Assembly: GCA_933226995.1 (NCBI GenBank)
Contig: CAKOFP010000156.1
Coordinates: 1 to 7,712, forward strand
Direction: 5' to 3'
Origin: Candidatus Nitrosopolaris rasttigaisensis
GTDB taxonomy: Archaea; Thermoproteota; Nitrososphaeria; Nitrososphaerales; Nitrososphaeraceae
Length of the DNA stretch: 7,712 bases
This document shows positions 1 to 6,206 of the stretch, piece by piece; positions within the stretch are counted from its first letter, which is position 1; each line of letters begins with the position of its first letter. The position numbers were made by a program, and so were the translations under genes. Below the pieces are notes generated by a model. That model saw only the letters and a program-made list of their open reading frames with translations, was not told where the DNA came from and ran no database searches.

Positions 1-1
1 A

Positions 2-361
2 AGATTCCTAAATATTCGTGATGATTATGTTCGGGCTGTAGGAATAGCTAAGCAAAGTAAAGCCGAACCAGTTGTTGTTGAGGGTTTAGAAGGAATTTTG
101 AAAAACTTTGATCATCTGCTCAAGTCGGAGGGAGTGATAGAAATTGAGACAGTCGAAACTCCATTTGATCCAAACATTCATGATGCCATCAGTTTCTCAT
201 ATCGTGACGAATTACCAGAGAGTACAGTCACAGATGAAATTCGTAAAGGGTATATGCTAGACAATAAAGTTTTAAGACCGAGCCTTGTCGAAATTTCTAA
301 AAAGATAGTTAAAAATACCGTTAATGATACAGGAAAAGCAGAAAACGGGACTGAAAATTAG
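2..361 (+). CDS. grpE: GrpE nucleotide exchange factor, 3' part only
   Basis: This is the last 119 codons of a cytoplasmic co-chaperone that releases ADP from DnaK. The reading frame is open from base 2 to the TAG stop at 359-361, so the N-terminal coiled-coil half lies outside the window. The visible part matches the GrpE C-terminal beta domain: an end-of-helix segment (RDDYVRAV), then EGLEGILKNFDHLL, a short linker with IETVETPFDPNIHDAIS, and the closing strand GYMLDNKVLRPSLVEISK. The FDPNIHDAI and KGYMLDNKVLRPSLV stretches are diagnostic of the family. A TTG at base 98 could look like a start, but homology continues upstream of it, so it is internal. The stop lies two bases before the dnaK start, which implies one transcript with dnaK and probably coupled translation. 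Family identity is recognised from motifs; the operon is inferred from spacing. Confidence 0.93.
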   Translation, partial: RFLNIRDDYVRAVGIAKQSKAEPVVVEGLEGILKNFDHLLKSEGVIEIETVETPFDPNIHDAISFSYRDELPESTVTDEIRKGYMLDNKVLRPSLVEISKKIVKNTVNDTGKAENGTEN

Positions 362-363
362 AA

Positions 364-2247
364 ATGGGAAAAATTATAGGAATTGATCTTGGAACTAGTA
401 ACTCTGCAGCTGCAGCAATGATAGGCGGTAAACCTACAATAATACAGGCAGCTGAAGGGACCTCTATAGGAGGAAAAGCATTTCCTTCCGTAGTTGCCTT
501 TACCCGCGATGGTCAGCTGATCGTGGGAGAGCCTGCAAGACGGCAAATGATTTCAAATCCTGAAGGCACCGTCATTGCAGCTAAACGAAAGATGGGGACA
601 GATTTTAAATTCAAAGTATTTAGCAAGGAGTACACTCCACAGCAAATATCCTCATTCATCTTGCAAAAGATAAAGAGAGATGCCGAAGCTTTTCTAGGGG
701 ATACTGTTGATAAAGCAGTGATAACAGCTCCTGCATACTTTAACGACAATCAGAGACAGGCAACGAAGGACGCCGGTGAAATAGCAGGATTGCAAGTTGT
801 AAGGATTATTAACGAACCGACTGCCGCTTCTCTTGCATACGGCTTAGACAAAGTACAGAAAGACCTAAAGATCTTAGTCTTTGACTTCGGTGGCGGAACA
901 CTCGATGTTACGGTTATGGAGATGGGAGGGGGAGTATTCCAAGTTAAAACCACCTCGGGAGATACGCAACTTGGTGGAACGGATATGGATAATACCCTAA
1001 TAGACTATGTTTTGCAGGAATTCAAAAAACAATCCGGGCTGGATATAAGAAATGACATGGCGGCGATGATGAGGATAAGAGAGGCAGCAGAAAAAGCGAA
1101 AATCGAGTTGTCAAATGTAGTTACAACTGAAATCAATTTGCCATTTCTCGCTTATGACTCTGCAACAGGGCCAAAGAATCTTGTCCTCAACCTTAGTAGA
1201 TCGAAATTGGAGGAGCTATTGAGACCCATAGTGGAGCGGTGCAAGTCGCCAATGTTGCAGGCACTTCAAGATGCAAAATTGGCTCCGGCTGGTATCGATA
1301 AAATTATCCTTATCGGTGGGCCTACGAGAATGCCGATGGTGAGACAATTTGTGGCAACAGTGATGGGTAAAGAACCCGAACGCGGTGTAGATCCGATGGA
1401 AGCTGTTGCACTAGGAGCGGCTATCCAGGGCGCCATCATCGCAGGTGATGTAGCGACGGACATACTCCTGGTAGATGTTACACCACTAACCTTGGGCGTC
1501 GAAGTTCTGGGAGGCTTGAAAGAGCCCTTAATTGAACGTAATACCACTATCCCTACAAAGAAGAGCAAGGTATTCACTACAGCCGCTGATTACCAGACTG
1601 CAGTCACAATCCATGTTGTTCAAGGAGAAAGATCTATGGCAGCAGATTGTGTTTCCCTCGGGATGTTTAATCTCTCAGGCATACCACCTGCTCCAAGAGG
1701 CGTACCGCAGATCGAAGTGACGTTCGATATAGATGCGAACGGTATCCTAAACGTCAGTGCTAAAGATATGGCTACAGCCAAAGAAGCAAAGATCACGATT
1801 ACTGCAAATACCAAGCTATCGAAAGAAGAGATCGAAAAGCTGAAGAAAGAGTCCGAGCAATTCGCTGAGGCTGACAAAACGAAGAGGGTAGAGGCCGAAG
1901 TTAAAAACGAAGCTGATAATTTGGTCTACGCGGCAGAGAAACTTGTGAAGCAAGATTTAAAAGATAAAATTAAACCAGAACAGGCTGATAAAATTAACAA
2001 GGCTGCTCAAGAACTCAAAGAATCAATTTCGAGCAACAATATCGATAATATCAAGACCAAAACCCAGGAATTGAAAAATATTATTGGTGAGGTCAGCACA
2101 GAGGTTTACAGGACAGTAGGAGCCACTCCAGGATCCACGGGGCCAGCCGCGGAGGCAGCTCCAGCAGAGGCATCAAGTTCCGGCGCGGAGCAGGCCGCTG
2201 GTACTGGTGGCGGTGCAACAGGCACGACACCTCCACCCCAGTCATAG
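364..2247 (+). CDS. dnaK: Hsp70 chaperone DnaK
   Basis: This is the ATP-driven cytoplasmic chaperone that binds exposed hydrophobic peptides and cycles with DnaJ and GrpE. The protein has 627 residues. The ATPase domain (about 1-365) shows phosphate-1 loop GIDLGTSNS (6-14), K74 (equivalent to E. coli K70), NEPTAA with E151 (E. coli E171), phosphate-2 DFGGGT (174-179) and adenosine motif IGGPTRMP (317-324). The linker DILLVDVTPL (366-375) leads into the beta substrate-binding domain (about 371-485) and the helical lid (about 486-585). Between K74 and E151 the spacing is 24 residues shorter than in E. coli, the gap typical of archaeal and Gram-positive Hsp70s. The tail (about 587-627) is rich in Ala, Gly, Ser and Pro and ends PPPQS, without EEVD. 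The usual Thr in GTTNS is Ser12 here. The ATG lies two bases after the grpE stop. Function is firm from family motifs. Confidence 0.98.
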   Translation: MGKIIGIDLGTSNSAAAAMIGGKPTIIQAAEGTSIGGKAFPSVVAFTRDGQLIVGEPARRQMISNPEGTVIAAKRKMGTDFKFKVFSKEYTPQQISSFILQKIKRDAEAFLGDTVDKAVITAPAYFNDNQRQATKDAGEIAGLQVVRIINEPTAASLAYGLDKVQKDLKILVFDFGGGTLDVTVMEMGGGVFQVKTTSGDTQLGGTDMDNTLIDYVLQEFKKQSGLDIRNDMAAMMRIREAAEKAKIELSNVVTTEINLPFLAYDSATGPKNLVLNLSRSKLEELLRPIVERCKSPMLQALQDAKLAPAGIDKIILIGGPTRMPMVRQFVATVMGKEPERGVDPMEAVALGAAIQGAIIAGDVATDILLVDVTPLTLGVEVLGGLKEPLIERNTTIPTKKSKVFTTAADYQTAVTIHVVQGERSMAADCVSLGMFNLSGIPPAPRGVPQIEVTFDIDANGILNVSAKDMATAKEAKITITANTKLSKEEIEKLKKESEQFAEADKTKRVEAEVKNEADNLVYAAEKLVKQDLKDKIKPEQADKINKAAQELKESISSNNIDNIKTKTQELKNIIGEVSTEVYRTVGATPGSTGPAAEAAPAEASSSGAEQAAGTGGGATGTTPPPQS

Positions 2248-2284
2248 TATCTCATTTCGTTACTGAGATTGATGAAAGATACTA
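2245..2284 (+). repeat. Two competing inverted repeats between dnaK and dnaJ
   Basis: A perfect 8-base inverted repeat TAGTATCT (2245-2252) / AGATACTA (2277-2284) begins on the dnaK stop codon and closes a 24-base loop. A second perfect 6-base inverted repeat, ATCTCA (2249-2254) / TGAGAT (2264-2269), shares bases with the first arm, so the two stems cannot form together. The outer stem can extend by CAT (2253-2255) with ATG (2272-2274) after a two-base bulge. The structure fills almost all of the 50-base dnaK-dnaJ gap and ends 13 bases before the dnaJ ATG. It could be an mRNA processing or stabilising hairpin, or could affect dnaJ ribosome access. There is no T-run after it, so it does not look like a terminator. 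The pairing is directly visible; any role is inference. Confidence 0.5.
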
Positions 2285-2297
2285 GGGGCTTTCAACC

Positions 2298-3455
2298 ATG
2301 AGCAGCAAACGGGACTATTATGAGACCCTCGGTGTCCCAAAGAATGCAAGCAAAGAAGACATCAAGAATGCATATAGAAAGTTAGCACTACAATATCATC
2401 CAGACAGAAACAAGACACCGGGAGCAGAAGAAAAGTTCAAGGAGATTTCAGAGGCCTATGCTGTTTTATCAGATGAGGAAAAGAGAAAAAGATTTGATAC
2501 GTATGGTCACGTTGGGGCCGAAGAGGTATTCCGTGGTTCGGAAGCCAATTTCGATGAGGTCTTTAAAGATATGGGGTTTGGTGGATTCAGAGACATCTTT
2601 GATCAAATATTCGGAGGTCGGGCCGGTGGTGGCGGTTTTGGGGCTGCGGCAGGTGATCCGTTCGGCTTTGGGTTTAACTTCGGCGGAGGACGAAGAAAGG
2701 GAAGAGACTTACTTTATGATGTCGAGCTTACACTAGAAGAGGTATTGAAGGGCAGAAAGGACGAGATCGAGTTACCGAAGCTCGAAAGTTGTAATACTTG
2801 TGGCGGAAGTGGGGCATCACCTGGAACCAAACCTAGAAAATGCAGTGTATGTAATGGCCAAGGGCAAACAAGGCGCATCTACAGTCAAAATAGATTTTCG
2901 ACATTCGTCTCTTTGGAGCCGTGTCAAACCTGCCGCGGTCAAGGAGAAATCATCGACAAGCCTTGCAATATATGTGATGGCTCTGGGAAGGTTAGGAAGA
3001 ACAAGAAAATAAAGCTAGAAATTCCTGCAGGTGTTGAAGATGGAGTGACTTTGCAAATGCGTGGCGAGGGCGAGCCGTCTGAAACGGGATCTCCGGGCGA
3101 TTTGTTGATTAGGATTCACGTTAAACCACATCCACTATTCGAAAGATTGGAAAATGGTCATTTGCTTTATACCCTTAATCTGAACTTTACAGACCTTGCA
3201 CTTGGAACCGAGGTTCGAGCTCCCACACTAGATGGGAATGAGAAATTAAAAATTCCTCCGGGAACACAGCCTAATGCCATTCTAAAGCTCAAAGGTAAAG
3301 GGTTACCTCACTACGGCAGTTACAGCAAAGGCGATGAGCTGGTTAGGATCAATGTAAAAGTTCCAGTCCATCTGAATGACATTCAAAAGTCATTGCTCAA
3401 AGAATTAGATAGACAATTTAGAAACGACGACGGCAGCGCACGACAACCTTTTTAA
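2298..3455 (+). CDS. dnaJ: Type I J-domain co-chaperone DnaJ (Hsp40)
   Basis: This cytoplasmic co-chaperone delivers unfolded clients to DnaK and stimulates its ATPase. It has 385 residues with the complete type I layout. The J domain (about 5-72) carries the essential HPD at 34-36. A Gly/Phe-rich region follows (about 75-138, including GGFGAAAGDPFGFGFNFGGG). Four zinc-finger repeats of CxxCxGxG form lie at 165-172, 182-189, 209-216 and 223-230, enough to bind two zinc ions. The C-terminal substrate-binding domains (about 235-370) include LLIRIHVKPHPLFERLENGHL and the typical KLKGKGLP motif. Length is close to E. coli DnaJ (376). The ATG follows a GGGG stretch at 2285-2288, a weak ribosome-binding candidate. 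It is the third gene of the grpE-dnaK-dnaJ operon. No missing key residue was seen. Confidence 0.98.
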   Translation: MSSKRDYYETLGVPKNASKEDIKNAYRKLALQYHPDRNKTPGAEEKFKEISEAYAVLSDEEKRKRFDTYGHVGAEEVFRGSEANFDEVFKDMGFGGFRDIFDQIFGGRAGGGGFGAAAGDPFGFGFNFGGGRRKGRDLLYDVELTLEEVLKGRKDEIELPKLESCNTCGGSGASPGTKPRKCSVCNGQGQTRRIYSQNRFSTFVSLEPCQTCRGQGEIIDKPCNICDGSGKVRKNKKIKLEIPAGVEDGVTLQMRGEGEPSETGSPGDLLIRIHVKPHPLFERLENGHLLYTLNLNFTDLALGTEVRAPTLDGNEKLKIPPGTQPNAILKLKGKGLPHYGSYSKGDELVRINVKVPVHLNDIQKSLLKELDRQFRNDDGSARQPF

Positions 3456-3827
3456 TAGAAATCCGTTTGTATTTGTAGCCAGAATAGATAACACAAATGT
3501 CATCCTAACCTTCACCAATTGACCAATGATTCAAAAGACGACGACGAAGTTCATGGTTTTCAACATTGATGGGGGTCATAAGAGTTGGAGCGAATGACGC
3601 AAGAAGTCATCAAGGAATACAGAACTGCAGATCAACATGGAATAAAATACAAATAAGAAGATCCACCACCACGTAATATTCGTAACGACATAATGCTCCA
3701 TTTAATTCAGAAATGGATTCGCTCTGAAACAGATGATATTCGTGCACGAGGTATTTATCCAAAAGATTAAGTAAGTATGATTAGTCAAGTTCGGACGTAG
3801 ATCTGGTTGGTAGAACACGATAGTGCC
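3456..3827. other. Intergenic stretch with no intact gene
   Basis: These 372 bases separate the chaperone operon from the hydrolase gene. No intact reading frame of convincing length is present on either strand. The only coding-like signal is a run of short, aligned reading frames on the + strand, listed separately as a possible gene remnant. A weak TATA-like TATTTAT (3752-3758) could serve the hydrolase gene with a leader of about 47 bases, but it is not distinctive. No strong terminator hairpin was found after dnaJ, only a short T-run (TTTTT, 3449-3453) overlapping its last codons. Confidence 0.5.
3526..3770 (+). pseudogene. Possible decayed small gene, family unknown
   Basis: Three short frames line up as if they were one broken protein of roughly 80 residues. 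The first (3526-3597) starts with ATG and reads MIQKTTTKFMVFNIDGG..., ending at a TGA. The second begins at the overlapping ATG at 3594 (ATGA overlap), reads MTQEVIKEYRTADQHG..., and stops at TAA 3654-3656. The third continues in the same frame as the second from 3657 to TAA 3768-3770, reading EDPPPRNIRNDIMLHLIQKW and then RSETDDIRARGIYPKD. One frameshift near 3594 and one stop codon would therefore explain the break. The residues look protein-like (charged, amphipathic, no long low-complexity run), but I recognise no family. It could equally be chance short frames, or one or two real microproteins. This is a low-confidence reading from composition and frame continuity alone. Confidence 0.25.
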
Positions 3828-4631
3828 ATGAAGATCACTTGTATCGATGGTTTTAGCATTAGATATCTCGACTATGACAATGTGAAGCATGTATCAGATA
3901 AACCCAGAGTTGTACTTCTGTTGCACGGAATAGGGGCCTCTGCTGAAAGATGGTTGCCGGTAGTTCCGGGATTGTCTAGACACTTTAGAATAGTTGTCCC
4001 AGATATTATTGGTTTTGGTTATAGTGACAAGCCGACAGTCGAATATACCATGGATTTCTTTCTTTCATTCTTGCAAAGCTTTTTAGATAATTTGAATATT
4101 CCGGCTGCGAGCGTGGTAGGGTCATCATTTGGAGGGTGGATGGCGATGGAATTCGCGATAAGGTTTAACAGGAGAATAGATAAATTGGTTTTGGCTGCCC
4201 CTGCGGGAAGAATGCAATCTTCCACACATGTTCTTGACCAGTACATTATGGCAGCACTTTATCCGACCCGTGAGAATGCACTCAGAGCCTTCATGGACAT
4301 GGCTTACGATCCCAGTGCTGTTACAGACGACACCGTAATAGACTTTGTGAACCGAATGAGGCTCCCAAATGCCAAGTATGCGTTCATGTCAACATTGTTG
4401 GGAATACGAGACTCGCCAAATCTGTCTGATAGATTACCGAAACTATTAGTGCCAACGTTATTTATCTGGGGAGATAATGATAACATGATACCCATGCAGT
4501 ATTTAGGAGATTACAGACAAGTTCCTCAGGGTGAGCTTGTACTAATAAAAGATTGTGGACATACCCCATATGTGGAAAAGCCAGCAGAGTTCAACAAGGC
4601 GCTTTTAAAATTTCTTGTCAAAGAGAGTTAG
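3828..4631 (+). CDS. Alpha/beta-fold hydrolase, possible PHA-related esterase
   Basis: This is a soluble alpha/beta hydrolase of 267 residues, probably an esterase or lipase-like enzyme acting on a small acyl ester. Visible motifs in order are the oxyanion-hole HGIGAS (33-38), PDIIGFGYSDKP (58-69, the typical D-x-x-G-x-G-x-S loop), nucleophile elbow GSSFGG with Ser100 (98-103), acid WGDNDNMIP with Asp218, and CGHTPYVEKP with His245. The catalytic triad is therefore complete. A helical cap lies at roughly 125-200. I chose the ATG at 3828; an in-frame TTG at 3807 would add seven residues (VEHDSA) but is a less likely start. No signal peptide or membrane segment is seen. It lies 44 bases upstream of a phasin-like AbrB protein and near phaC-phaE, so a role in PHA or hydroxyalkanoate oligomer turnover is possible. 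The fold is certain; the substrate is unknown. Confidence 0.9.
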   Translation: MKITCIDGFSIRYLDYDNVKHVSDKPRVVLLLHGIGASAERWLPVVPGLSRHFRIVVPDIIGFGYSDKPTVEYTMDFFLSFLQSFLDNLNIPAASVVGSSFGGWMAMEFAIRFNRRIDKLVLAAPAGRMQSSTHVLDQYIMAALYPTRENALRAFMDMAYDPSAVTDDTVIDFVNRMRLPNAKYAFMSTLLGIRDSPNLSDRLPKLLVPTLFIWGDNDNMIPMQYLGDYRQVPQGELVLIKDCGHTPYVEKPAEFNKALLKFLVKES

Positions 4632-4643
4632 TAGGGATTAATG

Positions 4644-4651
4644 TTAAATAA
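4644..4651 (+). promoter_or_regulatory. TATA-like box for the AbrB/phasin-like gene
   Basis: The octamer TTAAATAA is centred about 28 bases before the ATG at 4676. Archaeal TATA boxes usually sit about 26 bases before the transcription start, so this spacing predicts a leaderless or almost leaderless mRNA. No purine-rich ribosome-binding site is visible before the ATG, which agrees with that. It would give the gene its own promoter, separate from the hydrolase. The placement is an inference from consensus and distance. Confidence 0.45.
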
Positions 4652-4675
4652 ATGCCAGTATAACCTTTTGTTGAA

Positions 4676-4996
4676 ATGATTGATAATACTGGTGGTGATA
4701 ATACTGGTGGAGATGAATCAGCTGGGCCATTTAAAAAGGCAATTGAAACAGGAGCCGAAGCACAAAGAGATTTTATAAAGAGTTATTCAGCAGTTCAGCA
4801 AGATGCAATTCACAATTTTTTCTCCACACTTCAAGGTTTGACATATTATAATGCGATGTTCAAGACAACCGTGCAGAGTGGGGGCAGGATCTCTATCCCT
4901 GAAGCTGAAAGGCAAGCATTGAATATTGGGGATGGTGACTTGGTTCAAGTAATCATAATACCCATTCATAGAAGAAAGGACACCGAACCTGGGTAG
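4676..4996 (+). CDS. Phasin-like protein with AbrB/SpoVT-type domain, PHA locus
   Basis: This small protein has 106 residues in two parts. Residues 1-17 are acidic and Gly-rich, with DNTGG repeated twice. Residues about 19-59 (GPFKKAIETGAEAQRDFIKS onwards) form a predicted amphipathic helix region rich in Gln, Ala and Phe, as in phasins that coat PHA granules. Residues about 62-97 (FKTTVQSGGRISIPEAERQA then LNIGDGDLVQVIIIPI) match the swapped-hairpin AbrB/SpoVT fold, with the hallmark GGRISIPEAERQALNI-x-x-GD. In haloarchaea, PHA loci are known to encode small AbrB-like granule and regulatory proteins (PhaR, PhaP), which fits this neighbourhood: phaC-phaE lie 85 bases away, convergent. It may bind granules, regulate the cluster by DNA binding, or both. 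The AbrB fold is well supported; the phasin role is inference. It may alternatively be a plain AbrB-family regulator. Confidence 0.8.
   Translation: MIDNTGGDNTGGDESAGPFKKAIETGAEAQRDFIKSYSAVQQDAIHNFFSTLQGLTYYNAMFKTTVQSGGRISIPEAERQALNIGDGDLVQVIIIPIHRRKDTEPG
4682..4711 (+). repeat. 15-base tandem direct repeat inside the AbrB/phasin-like gene
   Basis: GATAATACTGGTGGT (4682-4696) is followed directly by GATAATACTGGTGGA (4697-4711), identical at 14 of 15 bases. Being a multiple of three, it repeats the pentapeptide DNTGG in frame at residues 3-12. Near identity at the base level suggests recent duplication by slippage, in a part of the protein that tolerates length change. Confidence 0.85.
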
Positions 4997-5030
4997 ATCT
5001 GTAAGTCTGCGTGACTAGTAGTCGATCATC

Positions 5031-5048
5031 CTGTATTTCCTGTATTTC
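5031..5048. repeat. 9-base tandem repeat in the convergent gap
   Basis: CTGTATTTC occurs twice in direct succession (5031-5039 and 5040-5048) with no mismatch. It lies between the 3' ends of the AbrB-domain gene and phaC. Just upstream is an odd-length palindrome GACTA-G-TAGTC (5012-5022), and ATTTCC (5035-5040) pairs with GGAAAT (5051-5056). No function can be assigned; the repeats are directly visible. Confidence 0.7.
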
Positions 5049-5056
5049 ACGGAAAT

Positions 5057-5079
5057 TTCTCAATTTAGGCCATTGAGAG
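5057..5079. terminator. Bidirectional hairpin between convergent genes, possible terminator
   Basis: TCTCAAT (5058-5064) and ATTGAGA (5072-5078) form a perfect seven-base stem with a seven-base loop, extended by one T-G pair. It begins two bases past the phaC stop (minus strand) and 60 bases past the AbrB-domain gene stop (plus strand). Archaeal termination is usually driven by T-runs rather than hairpins, and no long T-run follows on either strand. A role in 3'-end protection or in limiting collision of convergent transcripts is therefore as likely as termination. Confidence 0.45.
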
Positions 5080-5081
5080 GG

Positions 5082-6206
5082 TTATTGTGATCGTGCCTTA
5101 ATCCACTGACCGACCTTCGGAAGGACATTATTCTGAGAGTAGCTGCTAGCAATAAGTCCTACATGCCCAGTATGAAATCGCATTAACCTCTTGTCAAGAC
5201 TTGATACTGCATCATTTAACGACGCACTGCATTGTGGTGATACAAGATGATCTTCCTCAGCAACAATATTAAGAAGAGGAATTTTTATCTTTGAGAGATC
5301 TATAATTTCATTTCCTATCTTCATTTCGTTAGCCACTAGTAGGTTTCTTTGGTAAATGTCGGTAATCCATTGCCTAAAAGTTTCCCCTGCAATAGGTGGT
5401 GTGTCATAAAGCCACTTTTCTACTCGGAGAAAATTCTGAACGAACTCCTCATTATCGATGTTTTCAACTAAGTTGAAATACTTGTTTACTCCCTGCTTGA
5501 ATGGCTTTAAGGTCGAAAATAATGCATAAAGCTGCTCGGAAGGTAAATTACCAATGGAATTAAACATTCTGTCTGCATCTAGATGTCTAGAAAAATTACC
5601 TAGCACAGTAGTATCTTGATTGGAATCAATTACCGGTGCTATTGTAGCTAGATTTCTAATTTTATCTTCATGTACTGTGCTATAAATCGCAGACATGGTA
5701 GCACCCATACAATATCCGTGTAAGGTTATCTTGTTTACTGAAGTTTTTGTTCTAACAAATTCTACACAATCATCAATGTACTCATTTACATAATCATCAA
5801 AAGAGACGTACTTGTCAACCTGTGCCGGCGTTTTCCAGTCAATCAGATAGATATCAAATCCTTGGGCTAGCAAGTTGCGGATCCAGCTCTTATCAGGTTG
5901 CAAATCGAGGATATATGACCTGTTTATCAACGCATATACAAACAAAATTGGCGTCTTTGCTGTCTTGCTTACCATCGGACGATAATGTAGAAGCCTGTAC
6001 AGTCTTGCTTCATGTACGATTTCATTAGGGGTACTCCCGACTTCGATAGCGCCTGCATTATGAAGCACGTTTCGAGTTTTTTCGAGCTTACGGGTTGTGT
6101 CTCCAATTTCTTTTAAGATTATATTAGTATCGATTTTTTCATTGATTTCAGTACCCCTTTTTAACGTTCTTTCGGACGTATTAGGAAGGTATGTTTCCTG
6201 ATTCAT
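5082..6206 (-). CDS. phaC: Class III polyhydroxyalkanoate synthase catalytic subunit PhaC
   Basis: This enzyme polymerises 3-hydroxyacyl-CoA into PHA on the granule surface, working with PhaE. It has 374 residues, near the usual 350-360 of class III synthases. The alpha/beta fold is visible from about 85, with TPILFVYALINRSYILDL (85-102) and YLIDWKTPAQVDKYVSFDDY (120-139). The nucleophile box is GYCMG with Cys166 instead of Ser, diagnostic of PHA synthases; the acid is Asp319 (VAEEDHLVSP) and the base His348 (HTGHVG). These sit exactly 17 residues after Cys149, Asp302 and His331 of Allochromatium vinosum PhaC, so the spacing of the triad is conserved. The first 50 residues are an extra, poorly conserved helical extension. 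The ATG at 6206 lies within the phaE 3' end, giving a 26-base overlap and likely translational coupling. Function is firm; monomer specificity (probably short chain) is inferred from class. Confidence 0.96.
   Translation of the reverse strand: MNQETYLPNTSERTLKRGTEINEKIDTNIILKEIGDTTRKLEKTRNVLHNAGAIEVGSTPNEIVHEARLYRLLHYRPMVSKTAKTPILFVYALINRSYILDLQPDKSWIRNLLAQGFDIYLIDWKTPAQVDKYVSFDDYVNEYIDDCVEFVRTKTSVNKITLHGYCMGATMSAIYSTVHEDKIRNLATIAPVIDSNQDTTVLGNFSRHLDADRMFNSIGNLPSEQLYALFSTLKPFKQGVNKYFNLVENIDNEEFVQNFLRVEKWLYDTPPIAGETFRQWITDIYQRNLLVANEMKIGNEIIDLSKIKIPLLNIVAEEDHLVSPQCSASLNDAVSSLDKRLMRFHTGHVGLIASSYSQNNVLPKVGQWIKARSQ

Noticed and set aside
98..361. An 87-residue protein starting at TTG 98
   Set aside because: The same frame is open to base 2 and the GrpE similarity continues upstream, so this is an internal codon of grpE.
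3807..3830. TTG start for the hydrolase, seven residues longer
   Set aside because: The ATG at 3828 is a stronger start codon and homology begins after it; the extra residues show no motif.
3702..3890. Minus-strand frame of 62 residues across the hydrolase start
   Set aside because: It overlaps the real gene, has no recognisable motif, and covers the possible remnant on the other strand.
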